This document shows, in pieces, positions 33,964-43,582 of a stretch of 52,005 nucleotides of DNA. Source of the stretch: an uncultured Bacteroidales bacterium (GTDB lineage: Bacteria > Bacteroidota > Bacteroidia > Bacteroidales > Bacteroidaceae); contig CALDKD010000122.1 in NCBI GenBank assembly GCA_937898885.1, positions 1 through 52,005 on the forward strand, read 5' to 3'. Numbering within the stretch: the stretch's first letter is position 1; the number at the start of each line of letters is the position of its first letter. A program made the translations under genes and the position numbers. The notes beneath the pieces were generated by a model. It was not told the origin of the DNA, did no database searches, and was given only the letters and a program-made list of their open reading frames with translations.

Positions 33964-34739
33964 TATATGATTTCTTTATATTCCTCAAAAATCCGTGCCG
34001 CCTGTACCGCTGCCCTCACATCGTGTACCCTCAGCCATTCCGCGCCACCTGCCATGGCCAACGTGTTCAGCGCCGTGGTAGCCTCCAATGCATCCTCAGG
34101 AGTGATGCCAAGCAATCTGTACGCCATTGATTTCCTGGATACGCCAGCCATTACGGGCAGTCCGAACTGCTCAAGGATATCCAGATGCGCCAGAATCTGA
34201 TAGCTCTGCCGCAAATCCTTGCCAAAACCGAAGCCGGGGTCCAGAATTACATTATTTACTCCAGCGCTTTTAAGCCGTTCCAGCTTATCCTTAAAAAATG
34301 AGCACATAAGCTGTAGCACATCGCCGCTTACAGCCTCACTGTACGTGAGTATATATCCGGCGCCAAGCCCTGCCACCGTGCGGAACATCTCCTCCGTACC
34401 ACCTGACACATCGTTTATGACCGATACCCCCCAACGCCTGACACACTCTGATGCCACCTCAGGCCTGAATGTGTCAACGGACAGAGGCGTACTGCCGCAG
34501 ATACCGGCAATGGCGGGCATTCCGGCCTCAAGCCTTCTCATCTCCTCCTCAGCGGAGACCGGCTCGCTGCCGGGCCTCGTGGAGCAGGCGCCTATGTCAA
34601 GCATTGAGGCCCCCTCGTCAATAAGGCGGAGTGCGGTCTCCTGCAGCGCTGACGGCTCCTGATTCCTGGCCCCTGAGTAGAAAGAGTCGGGAGTCAGGTT
34701 TATTATACCTGCTATACGTATGTGCCTCTTCTCAGCCAT
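33963..34739 (-). CDS. folP: Dihydropteroate synthase
   Basis: A 258-residue TIM-barrel enzyme of folate synthesis that joins p-aminobenzoate to the pterin diphosphate. The motifs GIINLTPDSFY, MLDIGACSTRPG, VSVINDVSGG, ILDPGFGFGKD and VMAGVSRKS are all present, with RVHDV at the C terminus. It starts one nt after murF and overlaps cdaA by one base. Confidence 0.95.
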   Translation of the reverse strand: MAEKRHIRIAGIINLTPDSFYSGARNQEPSALQETALRLIDEGASMLDIGACSTRPGSEPVSAEEEMRRLEAGMPAIAGICGSTPLSVDTFRPEVASECVRRWGVSVINDVSGGTEEMFRTVAGLGAGYILTYSEAVSGDVLQLMCSFFKDKLERLKSAGVNNVILDPGFGFGKDLRQSYQILAHLDILEQFGLPVMAGVSRKSMAYRLLGITPEDALEATTALNTLAMAGGAEWLRVHDVRAAVQAARIFEEYKEII

Positions 34740-34740
34740 C

Positions 34741-36048
34741 TCAGAGCAAACCTGTTATTTTTGTCAGACCTATGCTGTTGGAGCCTTTTATAAGAATGGT
34801 CCTGCCTTCCGGCTTGTCCGATGCGAGCCATTCGCCCAAAGCGTCCACATTATCAAAGAGCTGCCAGCCGTCAGGTCTTGCCTCATTCAAAGCCGATGCC
34901 ATCTCTGATCCAACCAGACACACCTCTTTATATCCTTTCTCAATAATATAATCCAGAATCCGCCTATGCTCTGCCGCGCTGTGCTCTCCAAGCTCGCGCA
35001 TATCGCCAAGAATAAGCATCTTGTGCTCCGCCGATATCATACCGAAATTCTCCAGGGCAGCCATCATACTGGTAGGGTTGGCGTTATAGGCATCAACTAC
35101 CAGACGGTTCTTGCCGGTATCGGTAATCTGTGAGCGGTTGTTGCGCGGAGTATATTCCTCAAGCGCCTCGCAAATCAGCTCCTCCGGCACGCCGAAGCGG
35201 CATCCCACCGTAACGGCTGTCAATGCGTTGTCGGCATTGTAGCTGCCTGTCATTCTCATCTGCACGGTATGTCTCTGTCCGGATTCACTTCTCCACCATA
35301 TTCTCAGCATAGGGTCGCAATCAACAACTCCGCCGCTCACATAGCCGTTGCCGGTCTGGCCATACCCTATGAGTCTCATACCCTTGGCCATTTCGGTCAG
35401 ATGGGCATTCCCAAGGTTCAGGAATATCTCTCCGTCCTTTGCGCGCAGATAATCATACAGCTCACCCTTGGTCTTCATCACTCCCTCAAAAGAGCCGAAT
35501 CCAAGCAGATGCGCCATACCTACATTTGTAATAAGGCCAAAGTCCGGGTCGCAGACATTGACCAGCTCATTAATGTCGCCTGGATGGCTGGCGCCCATCT
35601 CAATAACCGCCAGCTGGTGCTCTGGCCTCATCTGAAGCACTGTCAGAGGCACTCCTATGGAGTTGTTCAGATTCCCTTGCGTGGCAAGTACGTTGAATGA
35701 CTTGGAAAGGACGGCGGTTACCAGCTCCTTCGTGGTGGTCTTGCCGTTTGTGCCGGTAATGCCTATGACCGGAATGCCGAGCCTCTTGCGGTGTGTCAGA
35801 GCCAGTTCCTGCAATGCCTTGAGAACATTCGGTACGGCAATTATCCTGCTGTCTGAGAACCCCTCCCTGTCAGGTTCATCGGTAACCGCATAGACGCACC
35901 CCTTCTCAAGAGCCTGAAGAATATAGTCGTTGCCATTGAAACGCTCACCTTTCAGCGCCATGAACATCAGTCCTGGCGCACAGCTTCTGGAATCCGTGGT
36001 TATGCCATCGCTCTCCAGAAAACATCTGTACAATTCCTCAATATTCAT
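34741..36048 (-). CDS. murF: UDP-MurNAc-tripeptide:D-Ala-D-Ala ligase MurF
   Basis: A 435-residue Mur ligase that adds D-Ala-D-Ala to the peptidoglycan precursor in the cytoplasm. The N-terminal substrate domain contains DSRSCAPGLMFMALKGERFN, the ATP site is GITGTNGKTTTKE near residue 100, and the C-terminal domain has DAYNANPTSM. It starts 34 nt after the TamB-like gene and is followed one nt later by folP. Genes of the wider mur cluster are not in the window. Confidence 0.94.
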   Translation of the reverse strand: MNIEELYRCFLESDGITTDSRSCAPGLMFMALKGERFNGNDYILQALEKGCVYAVTDEPDREGFSDSRIIAVPNVLKALQELALTHRKRLGIPVIGITGTNGKTTTKELVTAVLSKSFNVLATQGNLNNSIGVPLTVLQMRPEHQLAVIEMGASHPGDINELVNVCDPDFGLITNVGMAHLLGFGSFEGVMKTKGELYDYLRAKDGEIFLNLGNAHLTEMAKGMRLIGYGQTGNGYVSGGVVDCDPMLRIWWRSESGQRHTVQMRMTGSYNADNALTAVTVGCRFGVPEELICEALEEYTPRNNRSQITDTGKNRLVVDAYNANPTSMMAALENFGMISAEHKMLILGDMRELGEHSAAEHRRILDYIIEKGYKEVCLVGSEMASALNEARPDGWQLFDNVDALGEWLASDKPEGRTILIKGSNSIGLTKITGLL

Positions 36049-36082
36049 AAATGCGAAATTAACAATAATATTTTTATTACGC

Positions 36083-39000
36083 TCAGAAAGGATAACCTAT
36101 TGCAAAATTGAACCTAAGTCCGTCTTTCCAGATACTTGGAATGTTAAGGTAGCCGGACTTGCCGGTGTCGTACGGCGCGTGCAGCGCTACGCCCAGGTCA
36201 AATCTGAGCACCAGTGTCTGGTAAACGAACCTGACTCCAAGGCCTGTGCCCAGCGCCGTCTGCCGCAACAGGTTTCCAAGTATGAGCTTGCTCTCATAAT
36301 CAGGCGCCATACCACTCTCAATTCTGTATTCGCGTATTTGATCCCTATATTCCTCAAAACCCTCAGTATCTGCTATTGATTGGAAATCCCAGACATTGCC
36401 TGCGTCAAGGAAAACCGCGCCCTCAAAGTACTTGAATAGCGGGAAACGGTATTCCGCGTTTGCCTCAAGCCTGATATCGCCGCCGTGGTACAGGTAAAAC
36501 TCCTTGTCCGGGTCTGTGAAATGAAAATCTCCTGAGCCTAATGTGCGTGGAGCGAATGCGCGTATGCTGTTCACACCGCCGGAATAGAACATCTCCGAGG
36601 TAGGAGCATAGTGTGGAGTGTTGCCATAGCTGTAGATTGCTCCAGCCAGGAATCTTGTAGCCAGACTGGTGCGCTCTGTCAGACGGTATAGGTTGCGCAG
36701 CTCGAGATTCGCTTTCACAAACTGGTAATAATTGTTGAAAATGAATCTTTTGCCCTGCTCGTCGAGACTTCTGCCGAAGATGGCCTGAACACAGCTTATT
36801 ATGTTGCCGGACTCCTTAATCGCGGCATTGAAGCGTGTTGATATCCTCCTTGACCGGTCAGATGAGTTATCGTAGGTCAGACTATACAGCATGGCTGGGA
36901 TATACTCATCGCTCAGAAGTGTCCTTAACAGAACCTTTTCTGATGCCTTCTCCAGATAGCTCAGGTCATAGTCCGACGTGCTCACAAGTGACAGGGAGAA
37001 CGGCGAGTATGTGTGTGAGACGTATCTGGAACTCTTGAACTGGTAACTTACGTTTGCGGTAATCTTGTTTATCCGGTATCCGTGGGCTATGTTCTCGTGC
37101 ATGAATCCGATGCTGAAGCTTGTATTGGTAGGATATGTTTCCCGGCTTGTCCAGGGTATGAGAAGATGTGGGAATGTCAGAGAGACATCACCTCCTATAT
37201 TGTATGTGTCAGCCTCATACCTTTTTCCCACATTGTATCCGGGATTCAGGTAATAGGCTCCACGGATTCTGGCAGACAGCGTGGCGTCCGTTCCAAACAT
37301 GTTGTCGCGCGAGACAGTGGCTACGATATCCGGTCCTATTTGGGAATTGCTGCGAAGCGATGCATTTCCCTCAAATGTGAAATCAAGAGCGTGGCTCACA
37401 TCACCTGTCTGCTGATTCCATCTTTTGCTGGTCAGTACACCTATGCCATCCTTCTGAAGCTCGCCGTCTATCACATTCTCGTAGTCGTTTTTATGGAACA
37501 GGCTCAGATATGTCCTGCCACCCTCTCTCATCAGCCATTGAAGCGATATGTCATCAATGAATGAGCCTACGCCGGACGATTTGTTAATCTCCTTGTTGTC
37601 AGAGACCCTGCCTCCTACAGTGACCTTCAGCCTGTCAGCAAAGAAACTCTTTGAAAGCCTCAGCGAGTAGTCTGTTCCCGTCATACCGTTATTTCTGGTA
37701 TTCTCACCTATTCCCAGGTCAACATCTACTATATTTCCTACATTGTTCGTTGTCATCGCATTCAGCCTGGACTGAAGGATGCTGGTCAGGGCATAGCTGG
37801 TGCTCGCCACCGCCTCGTTGTTTTCCGATACATACATACCGGTAGCCAGCAGCGCGGCGGCTATGCGGCTGCGCTCTTCCTGTGAGAATGAGGCCAGCTC
37901 GTTCTGAATAATGTTATCCTGCGGGGCCTCTATCATGAAATCCAGTGCAAGGTTGTCTATAGTATCGCTTACTTTCAGACCAACAATGAAATCCACATTC
38001 CTGGAACGGTTGTCATCGGACTTGACGGTAGCTTTGGCGGGTTGTGTGGCCGTGATGTTGAGGAATGGTTTCCTGATGTCTCCGTTGAACTCCACATAGC
38101 TGCCTTTGTTAATCTGGAAAGGCCTGAGAGGGTAGTAGGGCAGCGAGTATCTCACCTCACCGTCAGTTACGGTTAACCGTCCTGTCATATCAATCTCTTT
38201 TCCTGTGCCCATACTCAACGTCAGCTCTCCCTCCGCGCTTGCCCTGGCGCTGTTTTTTTGGTCAATCATATAAGTCATATCGGTTGACGGCAGTACATTT
38301 ATTATGCTGAATACGGAATAATCATCCATCCCTCCGCTTACTTTTGCGGATATGTCGGCCGCCAGGTTCCCGTAGAATGGAACACTGTCATTCTTCTCAA
38401 ACAGCGAGGGCTTGAAGCCTTTCCCCTCCAGATTAAGGGCCATCCGCATTCCGTCAAGATCAATGCTTCCGTTCAGCAGAGCCATTGTTCCCTCCACCCC
38501 ATATATCCTGAAATCATTGAACTCAAGTATGTCATTATCCAATACGATGGTGTCATTCCCCAGACTCAGGTCAATGCCGTATGGAAGGTATTGCATTCTG
38601 ACGTTCCTGGGCAAGATCTCTCCGCCGAACCCAATGTTGTCCAAAGTGCCCTGCGCATACATCCTCGCTCCGGCAGTGCCCTCAATGCTGATATCCTGCG
38701 TGTCAATGAACTGCGATACAAGTCTTAGCGGCAATTCCCGTATTTCCGCGGTCGCGCTTAACTCCGGGGCCATAAGGTCCATCGGCTCCAAAGCCATCAG
38801 AATCTGTCTGTCTCCAAACTTGTAGTCTCCGTAATTCAGGTCCCTGATGTCCAGAGTGCCGTCTGCGGTGAGGATTGTCTTGTCCAGACGCAAGTCTGAA
38901 GTCAGAGTCGCATCACCACGGATGCCGGCCACGCCCGGCACTCCTTCTGTCACGTCTGAGTGTACCCTGATGTGTGCCTCAGACTCATTTTCTCCCAGTG

Positions 39001-40837
39001 TGGCGTTAAGGCTAGTTGTAAATGCAGGCAGGCCATGCTGAGCCTCACATACCGCATCTGCGTCGCATCGTATAATCTCACGGTCCTGCCATACTCTCAG
39101 GTTAGTCTCTGCGATTGACAGCGTATCCTTGCGAAGACCGCCAAGCCGTAGGTCTGCCCGTATGCCCTGTTCGTCGGAGGTGCCGATTATAGCGTTTGCC
39201 TCATCAAAGTCAATGCCATATCTCCCGATGACATCCTTGAATGGACTATCAGGTCCGATACTCATTGCCAGACTCATATCGGGATAGCAGCTGTTCAATG
39301 TGTCAATGTCAAACTGTACGGAATCAAATTGCAGGGCCAGTACGGACGCTAGTGCGGATAGCTTTTCCGGGAGCTCCAGCAGGTGAGTGGATGCCACCAT
39401 TGTGGCGCTCATATCCGGTCCGCTGATAGCGGCCGCGGTGCTGTCACTCTTTGTAGTCGCATCCACGATTATGTCCGTAGCCCTTATTGTATCAGAGCCG
39501 GATCTCAGGAATAATCTGTCAATGCCGGCATATATGCTGAAGTCCGGTCTGGAGGTGTCCCACTGGGTCAGTCTGAAGTCACTTGCTCCGTCAACCTCTA
39601 TGCCAAGAGCATTGTCAAAGTACTGTACCGCAGTCTTGATGCTGCCGGCGATAATCCTGTCACGCAGCCTTGCGGTCAACCTCGTTCCCGGCTCAATACT
39701 TACCGCGTCGTAATTGCACTTGCCTAATATGCCGTCAATGCTTATATCCGTCTTTTTTGAGAACGGATCAATACCTTTCCCCATTGCGCGTATCTTGCCG
39801 CTTACCTCACACTCTTTGTCCAGGCTTACAAACTCTCCGGGCCTCAGCCCGTCAATGTTGATGACGGCGTCATATTCCTGCGCGGAAATCCCGTAATCTC
39901 CCTCAACCGATACATAAGCGTCGTTTACGATTGCGGTTGTGGTAGTGTTGATGTCCAGTGTGCCCAGGTTGATGTCTGTCCTGGTGGCGAGCTGGGCTGA
40001 TATTCCCAACAGGCTCTCTGACGCGTCAAGGCGAAGCGTAGGCACGACTATTGCCGATGAGTCAATCACCGCGTTGGCCGTAAGGTCTTTAATAGCGATG
40101 CTCTCGCCGCTTACGTCAGCCTGACTGTCTCTGATTGTAAGCCCGCTCACCTCATACCGTCGGTCAGAGACACAGGCTGAGCCCTTTATCTCCGCGGTAC
40201 CTATATGCGCGTCAACGCTATATGAGGGCAGCGCCGTTCTTACATTGTTCAGCATCAGCTGGCTTACATCGAAACGCATCTCAGGAAGGTTAGTACTTGT
40301 GGTATCCTTCTCAATGCTGTCCTTGATGTCTATCCGCAGGTCTGTATTCACAAGATGCACCAGACTCAGTCTGGAATATATTGTGTCCTTTGAGAACTGG
40401 CAGGAGTCGCTCGCCAGATACAGCTCACCGATATCGCCGCTTATTCTCACTGACCCGATAAGAGTATCGGTGTTGACCCATACGTTACGCAGGCGGAATG
40501 CCTCAATCCCGATGTCGCCTCTTCTCAGTATCGCCATATCGGGAATAAGCAGAAGCTCGTGAACAGAGAGCAGCGTGTCCTGACTCTCCCTTTTTGTCAG
40601 AATATCGTCAATCCTTAATTCCAAAGGAGGCTTTATGCCAATGTGGCCGATGCTGATATCCATACCGGTAAGGTCCGACAGGTATCCGGTAGCCTTGTCT
40701 TTTGCTTTCTGCTGTATGGCGGGTATGTTTATCAGGACGATAAGTGCGGCCAGAAGTACATTTGGAAGTAGGATAATGCAGAGCGCGATACGCCATAACC
40801 AGCCCCAAAAAGTCTTCTTCCGCCTAGTTCTGCCCAT
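36083..40837 (-). CDS. TamB-like protein fused to an Omp85/TamL-type outer-membrane barrel
   Basis: A single 1584-residue frame. Residues about 13-37 form an inner-membrane helix. The rest up to about 1140 is long, beta-rich and repetitive, like TamB (AsmA/DUF490), with the conserved TamB C-terminal features RIAAALLATGMY and DYSLRLSKSFFADRLKVTVGGR (about 1060). From about 1145 to the end there is a complete barrel like Bacteroidetes TamL: GPDIVATVSRDNMFGTDATL, GGDVSLTFPHLLIPW, the loop-6 type motif GGVNSIRAFAPRTLG (about 1420), VFLDAGNVWDF and a terminal Phe. No POTRA domain lies between. Normally TamB and TamA/TamL are separate proteins that help insert or export outer-membrane components. 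First gene of a run with murF, folP and cdaA. Confidence 0.8.
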   Translation of the reverse strand: MGRTRRKKTFWGWLWRIALCIILLPNVLLAALIVLINIPAIQQKAKDKATGYLSDLTGMDISIGHIGIKPPLELRIDDILTKRESQDTLLSVHELLLIPDMAILRRGDIGIEAFRLRNVWVNTDTLIGSVRISGDIGELYLASDSCQFSKDTIYSRLSLVHLVNTDLRIDIKDSIEKDTTSTNLPEMRFDVSQLMLNNVRTALPSYSVDAHIGTAEIKGSACVSDRRYEVSGLTIRDSQADVSGESIAIKDLTANAVIDSSAIVVPTLRLDASESLLGISAQLATRTDINLGTLDINTTTTAIVNDAYVSVEGDYGISAQEYDAVINIDGLRPGEFVSLDKECEVSGKIRAMGKGIDPFSKKTDISIDGILGKCNYDAVSIEPGTRLTARLRDRIIAGSIKTAVQYFDNALGIEVDGASDFRLTQWDTSRPDFSIYAGIDRLFLRSGSDTIRATDIIVDATTKSDSTAAAISGPDMSATMVASTHLLELPEKLSALASVLALQFDSVQFDIDTLNSCYPDMSLAMSIGPDSPFKDVIGRYGIDFDEANAIIGTSDEQGIRADLRLGGLRKDTLSIAETNLRVWQDREIIRCDADAVCEAQHGLPAFTTSLNATLGENESEAHIRVHSDVTEGVPGVAGIRGDATLTSDLRLDKTILTADGTLDIRDLNYGDYKFGDRQILMALEPMDLMAPELSATAEIRELPLRLVSQFIDTQDISIEGTAGARMYAQGTLDNIGFGGEILPRNVRMQYLPYGIDLSLGNDTIVLDNDILEFNDFRIYGVEGTMALLNGSIDLDGMRMALNLEGKGFKPSLFEKNDSVPFYGNLAADISAKVSGGMDDYSVFSIINVLPSTDMTYMIDQKNSARASAEGELTLSMGTGKEIDMTGRLTVTDGEVRYSLPYYPLRPFQINKGSYVEFNGDIRKPFLNITATQPAKATVKSDDNRSRNVDFIVGLKVSDTIDNLALDFMIEAPQDNIIQNELASFSQEERSRIAAALLATGMYVSENNEAVASTSYALTSILQSRLNAMTTNNVGNIVDVDLGIGENTRNNGMTGTDYSLRLSKSFFADRLKVTVGGRVSDNKEINKSSGVGSFIDDISLQWLMREGGRTYLSLFHKNDYENVIDGELQKDGIGVLTSKRWNQQTGDVSHALDFTFEGNASLRSNSQIGPDIVATVSRDNMFGTDATLSARIRGAYYLNPGYNVGKRYEADTYNIGGDVSLTFPHLLIPWTSRETYPTNTSFSIGFMHENIAHGYRINKITANVSYQFKSSRYVSHTYSPFSLSLVSTSDYDLSYLEKASEKVLLRTLLSDEYIPAMLYSLTYDNSSDRSRRISTRFNAAIKESGNIISCVQAIFGRSLDEQGKRFIFNNYYQFVKANLELRNLYRLTERTSLATRFLAGAIYSYGNTPHYAPTSEMFYSGGVNSIRAFAPRTLGSGDFHFTDPDKEFYLYHGGDIRLEANAEYRFPLFKYFEGAVFLDAGNVWDFQSIADTEGFEEYRDQIREYRIESGMAPDYESKLILGNLLRQTALGTGLGVRFVYQTLVLRFDLGVALHAPYDTGKSGYLNIPSIWKDGLRFNFAIGYPF

Positions 40838-40865
40838 TTGCTTAGCCTTACAAACTTTCTTTTTG

Positions 40866-40873
40866 CAAATATA
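40866..40873 (-). promoter_or_regulatory. -7 box of the TamB-barrel/murF run
   Basis: Minus strand TATATTTG matches TAnnTTTG, 28 bp before the ATG at 40837. Confidence 0.45.
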
Positions 40874-40897
40874 GCTAATTTGAGTCTGCTTTTTATG

Positions 40898-40905
40898 TAA
40901 CTTTG
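40898..40905 (+). promoter_or_regulatory. -7 box of the SGNH hydrolase gene
   Basis: TAACTTTG matches TAnnTTTG, 23 bp before the ATG at 40929, back to back with the leftward promoter. Confidence 0.5.
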
Positions 40906-40928
40906 CTCAATAAAAACAGATAACTAAA

Positions 40929-41594
40929 ATGAAAAGAACGCTGTTGGTACTCACGCTCGTCTCTCTTTGCGCGTGTGTAATGGCCCAGGGCCGGAAAGTG
41001 TCAATACTCGGTGACTCCTATTCCACATTCAAAGGCAAGATTCCTGAAGGGTACGCCGTATTCTATCCTTTGCAGGGGAACGATGTGCAGAACGTTGAGG
41101 AGACCTGGTGGAGTCAGCTCATAAGCGAGTGCGGATATCAGTTGGAGATGAACAACTCGTACTCCGGCTCTACAATATGCAATACCGGCTATAACCGTCA
41201 GGACTACTCAGACCGTGCGTTCGTATCAAGAATGAATGAGTTGGGCAATCCCGATATCCTGTTCATATTCGGCGGAACAAACGATGCCTGGGCAAACTCC
41301 CCGATAGGTGAGTACAAGTACCGTGGCATAGAGAAGAAAGACCTGTACTCATTCCGTCCCGCGATGGCATATCTGCTGGACGGCCTGAAAAGCCTTTATC
41401 CGGATACTAAGATTTACTTCTTGCTCAACACTGAGCTGAAGGAAGAGATCAACGAGTCGGTGAAGACCATCTGTGGGCATTACAGCGTTCCCGTGATAGT
41501 GCTGCGCGACATCGACAAGCAGATCAGCCATCCATCCAAGGCTGGTATGACATCCATTGCCACACAAATCAAGGAATTCATTTCAAAAGAGTGA
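40929..41594 (+). CDS. Secreted SGNH/GDSL hydrolase
   Basis: A 221-residue secreted esterase or lipase-like hydrolase. A signal peptide ending at VMA is followed by the GDSL-type block I ILGDSYSTF with the catalytic Ser, then NNSYSGSTIC (block II-like), IFGGTNDAWAN (block III) and the C-terminal HPSKAGM with the catalytic His. Substrates could be carbohydrate acetyl esters or phospholipids; the sequence does not decide. Its stop is followed one nt later by the purN start. Confidence 0.88.
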   Translation: MKRTLLVLTLVSLCACVMAQGRKVSILGDSYSTFKGKIPEGYAVFYPLQGNDVQNVEETWWSQLISECGYQLEMNNSYSGSTICNTGYNRQDYSDRAFVSRMNELGNPDILFIFGGTNDAWANSPIGEYKYRGIEKKDLYSFRPAMAYLLDGLKSLYPDTKIYFLLNTELKEEINESVKTICGHYSVPVIVLRDIDKQISHPSKAGMTSIATQIKEFISKE

Positions 41595-41595
41595 T

Positions 41596-42267
41596 ATGAT
41601 AGCGCTTGCAATACTCGCATCAGGTAACGGCACGAATGCCGAGGCCATCCTGAAGGCTGTCCGCGACGGACGTCTTGATGCCGATATCCGTGTCATTCTG
41701 ACCAACAAGCCGGAGTCGGGCGTGATAGAGCGTGCCCACAGGTGGAATGTCCCGGTAGAGATAATCCCCTCCAAGGGTCATAAGGTGCGTGCCGAATATG
41801 ACCAGCTGGTGGTTGATGCCCTGCGGCGTTACAATGTCGATACCATAGCCCTTGCCGGATGGATGAGAATCCTGAGCCAGGTCTTTCTGGACGCATTCCC
41901 CGGGCGCATCATCAATCTGCATCCCGCGGTATTGCCAAGTTTCAAGGGCGGTACCGGCATAGAGGACGCATACGCGTATGGTGTCAAGATATCCGGCTGC
42001 TCGGTACATCTGGTATGCCCTGAACTGGATGGCGGGCCGCTGATCATTCAGGCGGCAGTGCCTGTGCGTGGCACACTCGATGAGTTTGAGGCGCAGGTGC
42101 ATCGTATGGAGCATCGCATATTGCCTCAGGCATTGCAATGGTTCAGCGAGGGCCGTATCTCAGTAGAGGGCCGCACGGTTGTCATCAGTGAGGCTGAATG
42201 TAAAGTCAGAAAAACCGATTATATAGAAGGGTGTCTTGTATCGCCCGCACTGGAGGAGAGAATTTGA
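41596..42267 (+). CDS. purN: Phosphoribosylglycinamide formyltransferase PurN
   Basis: A 223-residue purine biosynthesis enzyme that transfers a formyl group from 10-formyl-tetrahydrofolate to GAR. Motifs are ILASGNGTNAEAI, RVILTNKPESGVIERA, AGWMRIL, the active-site segment NLHPAVLPSFKGGTGI (His) and ELDGGPLI (Asp). The ATG at 41596 follows the SGNH stop by one base; an earlier frame start at 41557 lies inside that gene. The next gene, queA, follows 3 nt later. Confidence 0.95.
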   Translation: MIALAILASGNGTNAEAILKAVRDGRLDADIRVILTNKPESGVIERAHRWNVPVEIIPSKGHKVRAEYDQLVVDALRRYNVDTIALAGWMRILSQVFLDAFPGRIINLHPAVLPSFKGGTGIEDAYAYGVKISGCSVHLVCPELDGGPLIIQAAVPVRGTLDEFEAQVHRMEHRILPQALQWFSEGRISVEGRTVVISEAECKVRKTDYIEGCLVSPALEERI

Positions 42268-42270
42268 GAG

Positions 42271-43506
42271 ATGAGCGATGATGTAAAGCACGTGAGGATG
42301 AGCGCTTACGACTATCCGCTTCCCGATGAGCGGATAGCCAAATTCCCGTTGGCGCAGAGAGACAGCTCAAAATTGCTTGTATATAACCACGGGCAGATTT
42401 CTGAGAAAGTCTTTACAGACCTTCCCGGCCTTTTGCCGCAAGGTGCCCTTATGGTGTTCAACAACACCAAGGTTATTCAGGCGCGCCTTCATTTCCGCAA
42501 GGAGGACAATGCCCAGAACCGTGGCGCGTTGATAGAGATTTTCCTGCTTGAGCCGGCAGAGCCGTCAGACTATCAGGTGAGTTTCGCGGCGAAGGGCGCT
42601 TGTGCCTGGTACTGCCTTGTGGGTAATCTGAAACGCTGGAAATCGGGTCTTCTCAGCAAAGAGGTTCAGGTAGGCGGACGTACCGTAATGCTCAGCGCTG
42701 AGCGTGGCGGGGTTCACGGTACGGGCTATCGCATAGACTTCACCTGGGATGACCAGACCGTTACTTTCGCCGAGCTCCTTGAGGCTGTCGGCGAGATACC
42801 AATTCCACCATATCTGAACCGCGAGTCGCAGGAGAGTGACAAGACAACATATCAGACCGTCTATTCCAAGATAAAAGGCTCGGTGGCCGCACCTACCGCA
42901 GGCCTTCATTTTACAGACAGGGTACTTGCTGATATTGATGCCCACGGCATTGAGCGTGAGGAACTGACCCTGCACGTTGGTGCCGGAACATTCCGCCCTG
43001 TCAAGAGCGAGGAGATAGCCGGCCACGAGATGCATACAGAGTTCATCGCCGTGCGCCGCCACACAATAGAGCGTATCATAGCCCACGGCGGCAATGCCAT
43101 TGCCGTTGGTACCACCTCGGTCCGTACGTTGGAGAGCCTGTACTACATAGGCGTGTATCTCTCCACACACCCTGACGCCACCGAGGAAGAGATGCACGTT
43201 CCCCAATGGGCCCCATATGACTATGACGAGAGCCTTGATACCGTCAGCTCATTGCGTATTATCCTTGACTATCTGGATCGTCACGGGCTTGACGTGCTCA
43301 AGACCAGTACGCAGATTATCATTATCCCAGGGTACGAGTACCACATCGTGCGGATGATGGTCACCAATTTTCACCAGCCCCAGAGCACGCTGCTTCTGTT
43401 GGTCTCGGCTTTTGTAAATGAGGACTGGCGGGCAATATACGATTTCGCGCTTGCGCACGATTTCCGTTTTCTCAGCTACGGAGACAGTTCGTTGCTGATT
43501 CCCTGA
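42271..43506 (+). CDS. queA: S-adenosylmethionine:tRNA ribosyltransferase-isomerase QueA
   Basis: A 411-residue enzyme that moves the ribose of S-adenosylmethionine onto preQ1-modified tRNA, giving epoxyqueuosine. The family pattern is intact: YDYPLPDERIAKFPLAQRDS, FNNTKVIQARLHF, GEIPIPPYLNRE, GSVAAPTAGLHFT and LTLHVGAGTFRPV. The length is slightly above the usual 340-360, with extra sequence in the central domain (about residues 85-170) and an extra C-terminal segment. The gene ends inside a strong terminator hairpin. Confidence 0.93.
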   Translation: MSDDVKHVRMSAYDYPLPDERIAKFPLAQRDSSKLLVYNHGQISEKVFTDLPGLLPQGALMVFNNTKVIQARLHFRKEDNAQNRGALIEIFLLEPAEPSDYQVSFAAKGACAWYCLVGNLKRWKSGLLSKEVQVGGRTVMLSAERGGVHGTGYRIDFTWDDQTVTFAELLEAVGEIPIPPYLNRESQESDKTTYQTVYSKIKGSVAAPTAGLHFTDRVLADIDAHGIEREELTLHVGAGTFRPVKSEEIAGHEMHTEFIAVRRHTIERIIAHGGNAIAVGTTSVRTLESLYYIGVYLSTHPDATEEEMHVPQWAPYDYDESLDTVSSLRIILDYLDRHGLDVLKTSTQIIIIPGYEYHIVRMMVTNFHQPQSTLLLLVSAFVNEDWRAIYDFALAHDFRFLSYGDSSLLIP

Positions 43507-43533
43507 ATCAGCAACGAACTTCGTTCCTTTTTT
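43487..43533 (+). terminator. Terminator overlapping the queA stop codon
   Basis: Perfect 14-bp stem, GTTCGTTGCTGATT (43487-43500) with AATCAGCAACGAAC (43506-43519); the loop CCCTG leads into the TGA stop. A T-run (43527-43533) follows after 7 nt, with a second possible small stem AACGAA/TTCGTT. Confidence 0.7.
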
Positions 43534-43582
43534 AGTTTGGCTTCTGCCAAACGGGGAGGCGGGTCAGGGGGACAGGTAAATA

